Assembly: GCF_009649785.1 (NCBI RefSeq) | Contig: NZ_WJOK01000014.1 | Span: forward strand, 1 to 64,000 | Origin: Agrobacterium tumefaciens | GTDB taxonomy: Bacteria > Pseudomonadota > Alphaproteobacteria > Rhizobiales > Rhizobiaceae | Direction: 5' to 3' | DNA: 64,000 nucleotides | Shown: piece by piece, positions 37,005 to 49,816 of the stretch | Numbering within the stretch: position 1 is the first letter of the stretch | Layout of the letters: every line of letters begins with the position of its first letter | Program-made: the position numbers and the translations under genes | Notes under the pieces: generated by a model | Database searches by the model: none | What the model saw: the letters and a program-made list of their open reading frames with translations, nothing else | What the model was told of the DNA's origin: nothing

Positions 37005-37079
37005 TGGCTGGGGCGCCAGGATTCGAACCTGGGAATGCCGGTACCAAAAACCGGTGCCTTACCGCTTGGCGACGCCCCA
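37005..37079 (-). tRNA. tRNA-Gln (TTG)
   Basis: On the minus strand the acceptor TGGGGCG pairs with CGCCCCA. The anticodon stem CCGGT/ACCGG surrounds the loop TTTTGGT, giving anticodon TTG. The T arm is CCAGG-TTCGAAT-CCTGG, and discriminator G is followed by encoded CCA. Confidence 0.96.
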
Positions 37080-37281
37080 ACAGGGCAGCTTGGGCGAAAC
37101 GCCGCTGCCTGAACCGGGCCTGATTAGCAAAGCCTGCCCGACGCGGCAATGACCTGACGGCTTATTTTTTCACAAAATCCAAGCTTTTTGGATGCCGTGC
37201 CTGACATGGCATGTTAGGGCTTGGCGATTGCGCGGCTGAGGCTGCGGCTCTGCGTGGCATGGCATATTTCAGGAGGTCTTG

Positions 37282-38190
37282 ATGGCGGACCCGGCATTCG
37301 ATCTCGATTTCAGGCCGGCCTATGGCGAGGCGGTTCCCGTTGCCCCGCTCATCCAGCGCATCACCGTCAACAATCCTTCCGCGTTTACCTTCCATGGCAC
37401 CAACTCCTATATCGTCGGCGACCGGTCCGTTGCCGTCATCGATCCCGGCCCGGAGGATGAGGCGCATTTTCAGGCGCTGATGGCGGCGCTTGATGGCCGC
37501 GAGGTCACCCATATCTTCGTCAGCCACACACATCGCGATCACTCGCCGCTTGCGCAGCGGCTGCGGCAGGCGACCGGCGCTATCACAGTTGCGGAAGGCC
37601 CGCACCGCGCCGCCCGGCCACTGCATGTGGGTGAGACCAATCCCTTTGCCGAAAGTTCCGATACGGCTTTCGTGCCGGATGTGGCACTTGGCGACGGGCA
37701 GAGCCTTTGCGGCGACGGCTGGGCGCTGACGGCGCTGCACACGCCGGGGCACACCGCCAACCACGCCGCTTTCGCACTTGATGGCAGCGGCATCGTCTTT
37801 TCCGCCGATCACGTCATGGCCTGGGCCACCACCATCGTCGCACCGCCTGATGGGTCGATGAGCGATTACATGGCCTCGCTGGAGCGCCTGCTCGCCCGCG
37901 ACGACCGGCTGTTCCTGCCCGGCCATGGCGGCCCGGTCAACGATCCCGCAGCCTTCATGCGCGGGCTTCGCGCCCACCGCCGCATGCGGGAACGGGCAGT
38001 TCTGAAGCGCATCCGGGAAGGCGACCGGCGGATCGCCGATATGGTGAAGGTGATCTATGCCAGCACCGACAAACGTCTGCACGGGGCTGCGGCACTTTCC
38101 GTACTGGCCCATATCGAAGACCTGATTGAAAAGGGCGAGGTGCGGACCGAGGGTGCGCCTTCGTTGCTGGGGGAATATTTTCCGGCGTGA
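37282..38190 (+). CDS. Metallo-beta-lactamase-fold hydrolase (LACTB2-like)
   Basis: 302-residue hydrolase; the ATG at 37282 follows AGGAGG. The zinc motif HTHRDHS (near residue 78), HTPGHTANH, FSADHV and FLPGHGG supply the two-metal ligands. A C-terminal helical part of about 80 residues (RAHRRMRERAVLKRI and following) matches the LACTB2/glyoxalase-II-like group, in which some members cut RNA. Substrate unknown. It stands alone after tRNA-Gln. Confidence 0.87.
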   Translation: MADPAFDLDFRPAYGEAVPVAPLIQRITVNNPSAFTFHGTNSYIVGDRSVAVIDPGPEDEAHFQALMAALDGREVTHIFVSHTHRDHSPLAQRLRQATGAITVAEGPHRAARPLHVGETNPFAESSDTAFVPDVALGDGQSLCGDGWALTALHTPGHTANHAAFALDGSGIVFSADHVMAWATTIVAPPDGSMSDYMASLERLLARDDRLFLPGHGGPVNDPAAFMRGLRAHRRMRERAVLKRIREGDRRIADMVKVIYASTDKRLHGAAALSVLAHIEDLIEKGEVRTEGAPSLLGEYFPA

Positions 38191-38266
38191 GGCTGGCGTG
38201 TGGGCGCAACGCTCATATCGGCGTCATCATATCCGGTTCAAATATTCAACCACCATCGCATTTTCC

Positions 38267-38295
38267 CGTCGTTCCGGCATTGAGCCGGAATGACG
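38267..38295. repeat. Intergenic palindrome CGTCGTTCCGGC
   Basis: CGTCGTTCCGGC-attga-GCCGGAATGACG lies between two convergent genes and may act as a bidirectional terminator. Confidence 0.6.
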
Positions 38296-38312
38296 AAGAA
38301 GGAAACTAAGCC

Positions 38313-39233
38313 TCAATTGTCGTTCAGGCCTTGCATTTCCGCATCCAGCGCATCGAGATAGGCTTCTGCGATTGCTGCTCCCATGCCAAGATCGTGCGGG
38401 CCGTAACGGGAGGCAACGCGCACATCGACGATCGTGGTTTCCGCCTCCTCTTTCAGGCGGATGAGGATGTCGAAACGCAGGCCCCAGATGCGCGTGCGCT
38501 TTTCGCCCTGCATCAGCACCACGCCGCTGCCGTTAAAGAAGGTGGGCTGCGGTGCCTCGACCGGCCGTGCCATGGGAACCGGCACGATGGAGGGCAGGTC
38601 CTCTACCGGCGCTTCCTCGGTGGGCTGCGACTTGTCCTGTTCGGGAACGCCGACGGAGGGCGGCTCCACCGTGCCGATGACGCCTTTGGTATGGGTAATG
38701 CGGATGCTCTGGGCGGCGGCCATTTTTTTGGCGGCGGTGTAGATGCGGTCTATCGCACCTTCATAACGGCGTCCGGCAAGGCTCGCATAGGCCACCGCCT
38801 GCGCGTCCCGGTCCGCTTTTGCAACAGTGGCCGGTCTTGCCAGCCATTGCTGATTGGCAACGGGCGGCACCAGCCATTCCGGCGCATCGGCAAGATCGGT
38901 GGAGATGTCGTAAATCTCTGGCTGCTGCCAGTACAGAACTGCGCCGTAACCGACGACGCCGAGCGGCAGCGCCGACAACAGCAGCGCGGCAAGCGCAGAA
39001 AGGCCGCCGCGCGCACCCGTGGTCCATAGCCGTTCAAGACCAACCAACGCCAGAAGCATCGCCACCAAAGCGATTCCAGCGGCTATCATCAGCAGGCCGA
39101 CGAGATCGGGCGTCGTCAAAGGTCCGAAACGGTGGATGCCAGCGGCGACAAGAAAAAGCGCCAGCGCCGCCATACCGAGATAGCGGGAAAGATAGGCTGC
39201 AACTGAAAAAGGCCGGACGAAACGCACAGTCAT
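38313..39233 (-). CDS. DUF1499 membrane protein
   Basis: 306 residues. Three N-terminal membrane helices (AALALFLVAAGIHRFG, LLMIAAGIALVAMLLALVGL and LLLSALPLGVVGYGAVLYWQ) precede a periplasmic or soluble DUF1499-like domain. A proline/glutamate-rich stretch (about 200-225, TVEPPSVGVPEQDKSQ and following) splits that domain, and its end reads IIRLKEE... then DVRVASRYGPHDLGMGAAIAEAYL. The family's function is not known to me. Confidence 0.75.
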   Translation of the reverse strand: MTVRFVRPFSVAAYLSRYLGMAALALFLVAAGIHRFGPLTTPDLVGLLMIAAGIALVAMLLALVGLERLWTTGARGGLSALAALLLSALPLGVVGYGAVLYWQQPEIYDISTDLADAPEWLVPPVANQQWLARPATVAKADRDAQAVAYASLAGRRYEGAIDRIYTAAKKMAAAQSIRITHTKGVIGTVEPPSVGVPEQDKSQPTEEAPVEDLPSIVPVPMARPVEAPQPTFFNGSGVVLMQGEKRTRIWGLRFDILIRLKEEAETTIVDVRVASRYGPHDLGMGAAIAEAYLDALDAEMQGLNDN

Positions 39234-39386
39234 GGAAGCGGATATCCGTTAGATCGCATTGGCGTAAAAGCGTTGCACCCGAAATCTGGCAAGGGAATCA
39301 CCTGCATATGATGTCATAGACCGGATTTGCGGTTAGGAAAACAAGGACGGGTCTGATCTGCGGGTAAAGTGCGTAAACCTACCTTT

Positions 39387-39500
39387 GTCGCGCCGGACTT
39401 GATCCGGCATCCAACCACGGCGCGTCTGCATCCTGAAAGAAACCTCCCACGATCAAGGACTTGATCGCAATGGACCCCGGATCTGGTCCGGGGTGACGGA
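39387..39500. repeat. Two-part intergenic repeat
   Basis: GCCGGA-cttga-TCCGGC (39392-39408) and CCCCGGA-tctgg-TCCGGGG (39475-39493) resemble arms of the other mosaic repeats. The rest of the 506 bases between the DUF1499 gene and the symporter (39234-39739) shows no gene; its last 150 bases are AT-rich and probably hold the promoter. Confidence 0.6.
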
Positions 39501-39739
39501 GTGGGACGCAACGGCCTCAGCCTACATCGTTTTGAGCGCGTGAAAGCCCACGGCCACGATAGAGCGGAATATTTTTCCGCATTATCTCCCCTTAAGAGAA
39601 TAATGCATCGGCAGTGCAACAAATACGCAAGCTCATCCCTTATTTGCTGAGGAAATCGGCGTATTCTTCGTCCCTTCCTTCGAGAATGCGTGTAAAAAGT
39701 GCATTATCCTCGTTTTCTTGCATAAAAAAGAGACAAGCC

Positions 39740-41104
39740 ATGTCACAGGCAACGACGCCAGCCCGCTCATCCGGGTCAAAACCCTTTTATCGCAACTTCG
39801 GCTTTCAGGTTCTGATCGCCATGGTCATCGGCCTGCTGCTCGGGCTCGTTGCGCGCAATATCGGTCCTGATGCCGCCGGCAGCCCGAACTGGCTTTCCGT
39901 GACGTTGCAGACCATCGGCAGCATTTTCGTGCAGCTGTTGCGCGCGCTGGTGCCGCCGCTGATTTTCACAGCCATCGTCGCCTCCATCGCCAATCTCAAG
40001 AACCTCTCCAATGCGGCAAAGCTCGTCTGGCAGACGCTTCTGTGGTTCGCCATCACGGCGCTGATCGCCGTGGTCATCGGCATCGTCCTTGGCCTCGTCA
40101 TTCAGCCGGGCGTGAACACCGCGATTGCCAATACGGCAGCGGCAGCCCCCTCCTCCACCGGTTCCTGGCTCGACTTCCTGAAGGGTCTCGTGCCGGCCAA
40201 CGTGTTCGGCCTCGAGGCCTCGACCAAGGTCAATAACGGTTCCGCTAGCACCTTGCTGAACTTCAACGTGTTGCAGCTGCTCGTGGTGTCGATTGCCTTT
40301 GGTGTCGCGGCGCTGAAAGCGGGCAAGGCGGCGGAGCCGTTCCTTGCCTTCAACCAGTCGCTGCTTGCCATCGTGCGCAAGATCCTGTGGTGGGTCATCC
40401 GCCTCACGCCCATTGGCACCATCGGCCTGCTCGGTCGCGCCGTTGACCAATATGGCTGGACGACGCTTTCGCAGCTTGGCTGGTACGCGGCGGCCGTTTA
40501 TATCGGTCTGGCGCTGGTTCTCTTCGTGGTCTATCCGGCGCTGCTTCTCGCCCATGGCCTGAAGCCATCGCGCTTCTTTGCGGGCGCATGGCCGGCAATC
40601 CAACTCGCCTTCGTGTCGCGCTCTTCTATCGGCACCCTGCCCGTCACCGAAACCGTGACGGAAAAAAGCCTCGGCGTGCCACGCGAATATGCCGCCTTCG
40701 CCGTGCCGCTCGGCGCCACCACCAAGATGGACGGCTGCGCCGCCATCTATCCGGCGATTTCGGCGATCTTTATCGCCCAGTTCTTCCAGGTGCCGCTCGG
40801 CATTCAGGACTATGTGCTGATCGTGTTCGTCTCGGTGCTAGGCTCGGCCGCAACGGCGGGTCTCACGGGTGCCGTGGTGATGCTGACGCTGACGCTCTCG
40901 ACGCTCGGCCTGCCGCTCGAAGGTGTTGGCCTGCTGCTCGCCATCGACCCGATCCTCGACATGGGCCGCACGGCCGTCAACGTCGCCGGTCAGGCGCTGG
41001 TGCCCACCATCGTCGCCAAACGTGAAGGCATTCTGGACGAGGCAGTCTATAACAACGCCAAGGACATCGAGGCGCTCGATGACCACGACGCGGTTCCTGC
41101 CTGA
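39740..41104 (+). CDS. Dicarboxylate/amino acid:cation symporter (DctA/GltP family)
   Basis: 454-residue inner-membrane symporter. The ATG at 39740 follows AGAGACAAGCC and begins MSQATTPARSSGSKPF. The reentrant-loop serine-rich motif SRSSIGTLPV, the GATTKMDGCA loop and the transport-site LDMGRTAVNVAGQ are all present; the family drives C4-dicarboxylate or glutamate uptake with sodium or protons. No dctBD sensor pair is adjacent. Substrate is not decided by sequence. Confidence 0.9.
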   Translation: MSQATTPARSSGSKPFYRNFGFQVLIAMVIGLLLGLVARNIGPDAAGSPNWLSVTLQTIGSIFVQLLRALVPPLIFTAIVASIANLKNLSNAAKLVWQTLLWFAITALIAVVIGIVLGLVIQPGVNTAIANTAAAAPSSTGSWLDFLKGLVPANVFGLEASTKVNNGSASTLLNFNVLQLLVVSIAFGVAALKAGKAAEPFLAFNQSLLAIVRKILWWVIRLTPIGTIGLLGRAVDQYGWTTLSQLGWYAAAVYIGLALVLFVVYPALLLAHGLKPSRFFAGAWPAIQLAFVSRSSIGTLPVTETVTEKSLGVPREYAAFAVPLGATTKMDGCAAIYPAISAIFIAQFFQVPLGIQDYVLIVFVSVLGSAATAGLTGAVVMLTLTLSTLGLPLEGVGLLLAIDPILDMGRTAVNVAGQALVPTIVAKREGILDEAVYNNAKDIEALDDHDAVPA

Positions 41105-41159
41105 ACAAAGAACGACTGAAAGTGGTGCCGCCGGGGTGGTACCTTCATATCTCCATGAT

Positions 41160-41187
41160 GGGCGTCGCTATCACTTTAGCGATGCCC
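41160..41187 (+). terminator. Stem-loop downstream of symporter
   Basis: GGGCGTCGCTA pairs with TAGCGATGCCC (one mismatch) about 55 bases after the stop. It lacks a T-run, so termination is less sure. Confidence 0.5.
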
Positions 41188-41296
41188 ACATTGACAATAA
41201 TCCCAAAAATATTGAAGTATAAATTTGCGAATCATCAATTTTAACTGCAATTACCCTAATATAATTATGGGAAACAAAATTGCACCGAGAAAAAAT

Positions 41297-41629
41297 ATGA
41301 AAAAATCGTCTATAATTCTCCTGAGTATTTTCTCCTTCATTGCATTCCCTAATTTGACCGCAGCAGCGGGAACAACTGTTGATTCCGTGTCCTATTCGTG
41401 CGCCAAGAACGAAGTCCTACGTGTAGTTTACGTCAACGGCGCCGATGGAAAAAGCTTCGCGATCCTGCAGCAGATGGAAGAAATGATACCTATGGCGGAA
41501 ACAATATCGGCGTCCGGAGCGGTTTATAACGCAATCGACCCGAACTATAGCTACACTTTGCGCACGAAAGGCAGCAACGCCTCGCTTGAAGATAGCAGGG
41601 GCACGATACTGGACGGCTGCTCAGAGTAA
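41297..41629 (+). CDS. MliC-like lysozyme inhibitor protein
   Basis: About 110 residues. From the ATG at 41297 the N terminus MKKSSIILLSIFSFIAFPNL is a Sec signal. The mature protein has SYSCAKNEVLRVVYVNGADG, a central SASGAVYN and a C-terminal GCSE Cys. This layout fits the MliC/PliC fold that inhibits C-type lysozymes, whose two cysteines form a disulfide. It is AT-rich compared with its neighbours, as are the 120 bases before it, so it may be acquired. The alternative start at 41225 lacks support. Confidence in the family is moderate. Confidence 0.6.
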   Translation: MKKSSIILLSIFSFIAFPNLTAAAGTTVDSVSYSCAKNEVLRVVYVNGADGKSFAILQQMEEMIPMAETISASGAVYNAIDPNYSYTLRTKGSNASLEDSRGTILDGCSE

Positions 41630-41810
41630 TAATGCAAAACAAGAACGGGTGGCGGCCGCGGACATCCCTGGCGTGAAAAGAAGATTGCGGCATCAGGCAA
41701 TAGACGATGCAACTTTCCAGTCTTCACCCGCTTTTCCCGATCATGAATCAGGCGTATCAATCGCGGCAATAAAAGTGCCGCCCGGCTGTCATGTTCTAGG
41801 GAGAAACAAA

Positions 41811-42060
41811 ATGCGCGTTTCCATCGTCTTAGGTTCGCTCGCCGCTCTACTGGCGCTCACCGCCTGCCAGACGCTGACGCCGGAAGAGCGCCGGGCGCGG
41901 AATGAGGCGACATGCCGGGGTTATGGTTTCCGCCCCGGCACCGACCCCATGGCGGGTTGCCTTCTCGATCTGGAAATGGATCGTCGCGCCGACAACCGCG
42001 CCTGGCAGGCGCAGATGAACCGCGACATGTTCTATCGTCCGGTGGTGGTGGAGCGGCGGA

Positions 42061-42083
<23 letters not shown>
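41811..42083 (+). CDS. Small lipoprotein overlapping ppdK at the 3' end
   Basis: 90 residues. The ATG follows AGGGAGA. The signal MRVSIVLGSLAALLALTAC ends in lipobox LTAC. The mature part has TPEERRARNEATCRGYGFRP, then AGCLLDLEMDRRADNRAWQ; two more cysteines could pair. Its last 23 bases overlap antisense with the end of ppdK. Function unknown. Confidence 0.7.
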
Positions 42084-44787
<2,704 letters not shown>

Positions 44788-45015
44788 TCCACGCTCTCCA
44801 CCCAGAAGCGTTGTCATTTTTCTATCATCTACAGCATTGGCAGCATGTTGGAAACGCCACAACGTCCAGTTTACATCGCAGTGCAGCATAATTGCGGCGA
44901 ATTGCGCGCCAGAATTGCCGCAAAAGCAAAATAACAGCGTTACTGACGCATTCGTGTAGTGCGCAGAAACGGAGTGTTCCCTAAGCCATCCACATCGCCC
45001 AAAAAGAGATTATTC

Positions 45016-45993
45016 ATGCAATTTACTCGCCGCCACACGTTGAAATTTGCCGGAATTTCTTGCGCCGCCACCGCCCTTGCCGGTGCTCTTAGAGCAGAAG
45101 GCGACCCACCCGCAGCAACTGCAGGCACCGCCCTTCCCTTTGCGCTGACCACGCCGATGCATGTCAGTCAGGCGGCGCTTCGCGTGCGCGATCTCGATCC
45201 GATGATCGATTATTACCGTTCCGTGCTCGGGTTGAATGAGGTTGCGCGCAACGCACGGGGTGTGACGCTCGGCGCCGGCACCGTTCCCCTGCTTGATCTC
45301 GTTCACAAGCCAACGGCGGATTATGAAAGCCCCACCTCAGCCGGCCTGTTCCACATTGCCTACCTGATGCCCACCCGCAAGGATCTGGCGCGGTGGCTGG
45401 TACATGCGGCCTTGAGGCAGGTGCCGCTCACGGGCTTTGCCGACCATAATGTCAGTGAAGCGGTCTATCTCAACGATCCCGAAGGCAACGGCATCGAGGT
45501 TTACAGCGACCGGCCGAAGGACACATGGGTCTGGAGCGGCAGCGTGGTTAAAATGGGGACCGAACCGCTCGACGTCGATGATCTCGTAACGCTGACCGAC
45601 ACCAAAAAGAGCGATTACGAGGCCGCACCTTCCGGCATGCGCATCGGGCATATTCACCTGCGGGTCGGCGAGATTGCCACCGCACGCGCCTTTTACGAGG
45701 AAGCCGTTGGTCTCAAACCGACGCAGGATGCCCGTTCGGATGCCTCCTTCCTGTCATCGGGCGGATATCACCACCATCTGGCCGTCAACACATGGAACAG
45801 CCGGGGCGCGAAAGAGCGCAACGCCACCGAAACCGGCCTCGACTGGTTCTCTCTTGCCATCAAAAATCCCACGGACCTTGAAGCGCAGAAAACGCGGCTG
45901 CGTGCGGCCGGTTATGTGCTGGTGGAGATGGAAAACAAGGTTGTGGAAGCGATTGATCCGTGGGGCACGCGGCTGCGGTTGGTGCCGGTATAA
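45016..45993 (+). CDS. Exported VOC-superfamily protein (two-domain, catechol-dioxygenase-like)
   Basis: About 325 residues. The start MQFTRRHTLKFAGISCAATA carries a twin-arginine signal followed by a hydrophobic stretch. Two VOC modules follow: MHVSQAALRVRDLDPMIDYY (about 48-170) and MRIGHIHLRVGEIATARAFY (about 210-320), with metal-type residues His and EGNGIEVYSD in module one. The layout resembles CatE-type 2,3-dioxygenases and glyoxalases. A periplasmic location through Tat is unusual for them. Substrate unknown. Confidence 0.78.
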   Translation: MQFTRRHTLKFAGISCAATALAGALRAEGDPPAATAGTALPFALTTPMHVSQAALRVRDLDPMIDYYRSVLGLNEVARNARGVTLGAGTVPLLDLVHKPTADYESPTSAGLFHIAYLMPTRKDLARWLVHAALRQVPLTGFADHNVSEAVYLNDPEGNGIEVYSDRPKDTWVWSGSVVKMGTEPLDVDDLVTLTDTKKSDYEAAPSGMRIGHIHLRVGEIATARAFYEEAVGLKPTQDARSDASFLSSGGYHHHLAVNTWNSRGAKERNATETGLDWFSLAIKNPTDLEAQKTRLRAAGYVLVEMENKVVEAIDPWGTRLRLVPV

Positions 45994-46058
45994 GAGGGCG
46001 GCAAGTCGGCTGGTTTCCTGTGACTGGTACAGGAACGAGGGACGCGAGGCACAACACC

Positions 46059-46104
46059 AAAAAAAAGCCTTGCGAGGCCACGGCAGCGACCTCGCAAGGC
46101 TTTC
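46059..46104 (-). terminator. Strong terminator of the smc transcript
   Basis: AGCCTTGCGAGG (46066-46077) pairs with CCTCGCAAGGCT (46090-46101). On the minus strand the stem is followed by an eight-base T-run. A second stem, CCATCCGGT paired with ACCGGATGG (46104-46128), lies directly beside it. Confidence 0.9.
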
Positions 46105-46264
46105 CATCCGGTACAGGAAACCGGATGGGGGGTCTGGAAAGAGCCCAAATTCCTTTCAAAAAGACATAGCAAAATGCCGCGCATTGTCGCCCACCCGAAT
46201 GGGTGATGCGGCCAGATAAATTCGCGATGGACAAGGCTTAAGGGGTAGACCCGGAACGGGAAAC

Positions 46265-49200
46265 TCAGACGGCTTCGCGCAGTTGCTCGGCAGTCTGCAA
46301 ATCCACGGAAACCAGTTGCGACACGCCCTGTTCGGCCATGGTGACGCCGAAGAGGCGGTTCATGCGCGCCATGGTGATGGGATTGTGGGTGATGATGACG
46401 AAACGCGTTTCGGTGGAGGCAACCATTTCGTCCATCAGATTGCAGTAACGCTCGACATTATGGTCGTCGAGCGGCGCGTCCACCTCGTCCAGCACGCAGA
46501 TCGGTGCGGGATTGGTGAGGAAGACCGCAAAGATCAGCGCCATGGCCGTCAGCGCCTGTTCACCGCCGGAAAGCAGCGTCATGGTCTGCGGCTTCTTGCC
46601 AGGAGGACGGGCGAGAATTTCCAGGCCGGCTTCCAGCGGATCGTCGGATTCGATCAGCTGCAATTCCGCCGTGCCGCCACCAAACAGATGGGTGAAAAGC
46701 CGCTGGAACTGCGAATTGACCACATCGAAGGCCGCAATCAACCGTTCACGGCCTTCGCGGTTGAGGTTCTGGATACCGGCGCGCAGCTTGCGCACCGCGT
46801 CGATGATATCGTCGCGTTCCTTGATGAGGGCCGCGAGCTTGGCGGAAAGCTCCGCCTGCTCTTCCTCGGCACGCAGGTTGACGGCGCCCAGCCTCTCACG
46901 CTCGATCTTCAGCCGGTCGAGATCGCGCTCGACATCGCGAATATCTGGTTTCGGCTGGTCGGGACCAAGGCCGGTCAGGCGCAGCGCCATATGCGGCTCG
47001 GTATTTAGCGTTTCGCGGATGCGATGTTCGGTTTCCTGCCGCTTCTCGCGGGCGGAAACAAGCCGCTCTTCGGCGCGGCCGCGCTTTTCACGGGCTTCTG
47101 CCAGTTCGGAAAGGGCGGTGGTTGCAACGCGGTCGGCGGCGCGTTGCAGGTTTTCCGCCTCCGCCAGCCGGTCCGCGGCCAAGCGGCGGGCGTCTTCGGT
47201 TTTCTGAAGCTCGGTCAGGAGGTTGCGGCGTTTCTCGTCAAACTCTTCCGGCGCAATGTCCAGTTCGGCGATTTCCTCGCGCGCCTCTTCCTCACGCTCG
47301 CGCAGGGTGGCGATGTGATCGGCGGCACTGGCGGCCCGCGATGCCCACGTGGAGCGCTCCTGCGCGATTGCCTGAAGCCGGCGCTGGCGGCTTTCCGCCT
47401 CGCGGCTCACCCCCTCGTGGCGGGCCCGCGCTTCTGCCAGCAGGCCACGGTCTGTGGCGACTTCCAGCTGGCTTTCACGCAGGCGCAGATCAAGGGCGGA
47501 AAGATCCGGTGCATCTTCCATTTCGATGCGGGCGTTTTCTTCCTGAACGACGATCTCGTCGATCTGCGCGCCGATCTGGTTCAGCGCTTCCGAAACGATA
47601 TCCCGGCGGCGCAGAAGATCGCCCGAGGCGCGTTCGGCTGATGTCAGCGCCTCGCGTGCCTCGGCAAGATGACGCATCACCAGCCGGCTTCTGTCGCGCA
47701 CTTCCGAAAGCCGCAACTCGGCGCTTTTGATGTCGTCGGTCCTGATGGAGAGCTGTTCTTCGGCCTCCTCCAGACTGAAACGGGCCTCTTCCAGTTCCGT
47801 CTCGATTTCGGCAAGCCGGTTCTTTTGTGCCAGACGAAGGGCGGCGGCTCCCGGCGCATCAGCGCTGGCGATGTGGCCATCCCAGCGAAACAGCGCGCCC
47901 TCGCGCGTCACCAGCCGCTGACCGGCCTTCAGCGACGGCATCAGGCGCAAGGCTTCCGCAGTGTCGGCTGCAACGCCGATCTGGGCGAGACCGCGCCTTA
48001 ATGCGTCCGGCGCCTGCGCATAGTTCAAAAGCGGCTTGACGCCCTGCGGCAAAGCAGGATCGCCCGCACAATCGCCATTGCCGGCCCAATAGGCGGGAGC
48101 AGCGGGATCAAGGGCACTTTCGAGGTCGTCGCCAAGGGCTGCACCAATCGCTGCCTCAAAACCACGTTCCACCGTCATTTCTTCCGCCACCGGCGTGAAG
48201 CTGCCATTGGCGGCAGCACTGGCCGCCAGGATTTTGGTGATGGTGCGCGCTTCCGTATCCAGAGCGTTCAGCCGGTTTCTCGCCGTTTCCAGCGGGCCGC
48301 GCGCCAGCGCTTCGGCGGAACGCGCCTCGGCAACGGCGGCTTCGGCTTCCTCCGCCACGATCAGAGCGTCTTCCACCGCGATCTCGGCTGCCTCGACCGC
48401 CTCGCGGCGCTCCGAAGGATCGGGAAGGCCGGAGAGTTTTTCATCGACGGCATCGATCTCGGAGGATGCCTCCTGCGACTGGCGTTCCAGCCGGAGTTTA
48501 CGATCGGAAAGCTCGCGGATCGCCCGTTCCAGCTGCTGGCGCCCGGCGGCGGCCTCGGCGCGCTCGGCGGTGATGGCAGTGAAAACGGTTTCGCTTTCAG
48601 TCAGTTTAGCGGCAGCTGCCTCAAAGGCTTCGCGCATCTCTTCGGCATGACGACCGGAATCGGCGAGAATTTCGAGAAGGTCTGCCTCTTCCTCATCGAG
48701 CCGCGCAAGGATCTGGGCGTTATCAGAGACAAGCCGTTCTTCGCGAACGATGTCTTCGCCAAGCTGCGACAAACGGCGCGCCAGCTCATCACGGCGGCGC
48801 AGCAGGCGGTTAGCCTCGTCATCCAGCTGGGTGCGGGCAATCTGTAGACGTTGCAGGGCGGCAGCGACACGCGCTTCATCCTCGCGCAGTTCCGGCAGCT
48901 TCAGGCTGGCAATGCCCTGCTGTTTGGCCGCCTCCATCTGCGCCTGCGCCTTTTCGGCAACGATGTTCGTGGCCTGATTAAGCGCGCTTTCCGCTTCGCC
49001 TTCGGCTTCCTTGGCTTCTACCCAGCGGATATGCAGCAAGGTCGCCTCGCGGGCGCGGATATCCGCCGACAGCATCTTGAAACGGTTGGCCTGCCGCGCC
49101 TGGCGTTTCAGGCTTTCGATCTGGCTTTCAAGCTGGGCGGTCACATCCTCCAGCCGCTCCAGATTGGTTTCGGCAGCGCGCAGGCGAAGCTCCGCTTCAT

Positions 49201-49732
49201 GGCGACGGGAATGCAGGCCGGAAATGCCGGCCGCCTCTTCCAGAAGCTGGCGGCGGGCCTGCGGCTTGGCATTGATGAGTTCGCCGATACGCCCCTGCCC
49301 CACCATCGAGGGCGAACGCGCGCCGGTGGAGGCATCGGCAAACAGAAGCTGCACATCCTTGGCGCGCGCTTCCTTGCCGTTGATGCGATAAACCGAGCCG
49401 TTTTCGCGCTCGATGCGGCGCGTCACCTGAATTTCATCGGCATCGTTGAAGGCGGCGGGCGCGGTGCGATCGGAATTGTCGAGATAAAGGCCGACCTCCG
49501 CGGTGTTGCGGGCCGGGCGATTGCCGGAACCAGAGAAGATGACGTCATCCATGCCGGATGCGCGCATGTTCTTGTAGGAGTTTTCGCCCATCACCCAGCG
49601 AAGCGCTTCGACCAGATTGGACTTGCCGCAACCATTGGGACCGACGACACCGGTCAGACCCGGCTCGATGATGAATTCCGAGGGTTCAACGAAGGATTTG
49701 AAACCGACGACGCGGAGCTTGTTGAACTTCAT
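46265..49732 (-). CDS. smc: Chromosome segregation protein SMC
   Basis: 1155-residue condensin ATPase. Walker [10 protein letters not shown] is at residues 31-39. Two long coiled coils surround a hinge near the middle. The C-terminal head carries the signature [16 protein letters not shown] and Walker [13 protein letters not shown]. It dimerises at the hinge and compacts DNA with ScpA/ScpB, which are not in the window. The ATG at 49732 gives [20 protein letters not shown]. It lies on the same strand as the DsbA-like gene, behind a terminator. Confidence 0.96.
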   Translation of the reverse strand: MKFNKLRVVGFKSFVEPSEFIIEPGLTGVVGPNGCGKSNLVEALRWVMGENSYKNMRASGMDDVIFSGSGNRPARNTAEVGLYLDNSDRTAPAAFNDADEIQVTRRIERENGSVYRINGKEARAKDVQLLFADASTGARSPSMVGQGRIGELINAKPQARRQLLEEAAGISGLHSRRHEAELRLRAAETNLERLEDVTAQLESQIESLKRQARQANRFKMLSADIRAREATLLHIRWVEAKEAEGEAESALNQATNIVAEKAQAQMEAAKQQGIASLKLPELREDEARVAAALQRLQIARTQLDDEANRLLRRRDELARRLSQLGEDIVREERLVSDNAQILARLDEEEADLLEILADSGRHAEEMREAFEAAAAKLTESETVFTAITAERAEAAAGRQQLERAIRELSDRKLRLERQSQEASSEIDAVDEKLSGLPDPSERREAVEAAEIAVEDALIVAEEAEAAVAEARSAEALARGPLETARNRLNALDTEARTITKILAASAAANGSFTPVAEEMTVERGFEAAIGAALGDDLESALDPAAPAYWAGNGDCAGDPALPQGVKPLLNYAQAPDALRRGLAQIGVAADTAEALRLMPSLKAGQRLVTREGALFRWDGHIASADAPGAAALRLAQKNRLAEIETELEEARFSLEEAEEQLSIRTDDIKSAELRLSEVRDRSRLVMRHLAEAREALTSAERASGDLLRRRDIVSEALNQIGAQIDEIVVQEENARIEMEDAPDLSALDLRLRESQLEVATDRGLLAEARARHEGVSREAESRQRRLQAIAQERSTWASRAASAADHIATLREREEEAREEIAELDIAPEEFDEKRRNLLTELQKTEDARRLAADRLAEAENLQRAADRVATTALSELAEAREKRGRAEERLVSAREKRQETEHRIRETLNTEPHMALRLTGLGPDQPKPDIRDVERDLDRLKIERERLGAVNLRAEEEQAELSAKLAALIKERDDIIDAVRKLRAGIQNLNREGRERLIAAFDVVNSQFQRLFTHLFGGGTAELQLIESDDPLEAGLEILARPPGKKPQTMTLLSGGEQALTAMALIFAVFLTNPAPICVLDEVDAPLDDHNVERYCNLMDEMVASTETRFVIITHNPITMARMNRLFGVTMAEQGVSQLVSVDLQTAEQLREAV

Positions 49733-49762
49733 GCCGCTCCGCTCCGCCTGAAATAACGGCAA

Positions 49763-49797
49763 TAAAAAACGGGCGAACGGAAATATCCGCCGCCCGT
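49763..49797 (-). terminator. Terminator between the DsbA-like gene and smc
   Basis: ACGGGCG (49769-49775) pairs with CGCCCGT (49791-49797). On the minus strand the stem is followed by a T-run (49764-49769 read in reverse). It would separate or attenuate transcription from the DsbA-like gene into smc. Confidence 0.8.
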
Positions 49798-49816
49798 TGC
49801 TTTAAGGGTTCGGCGA

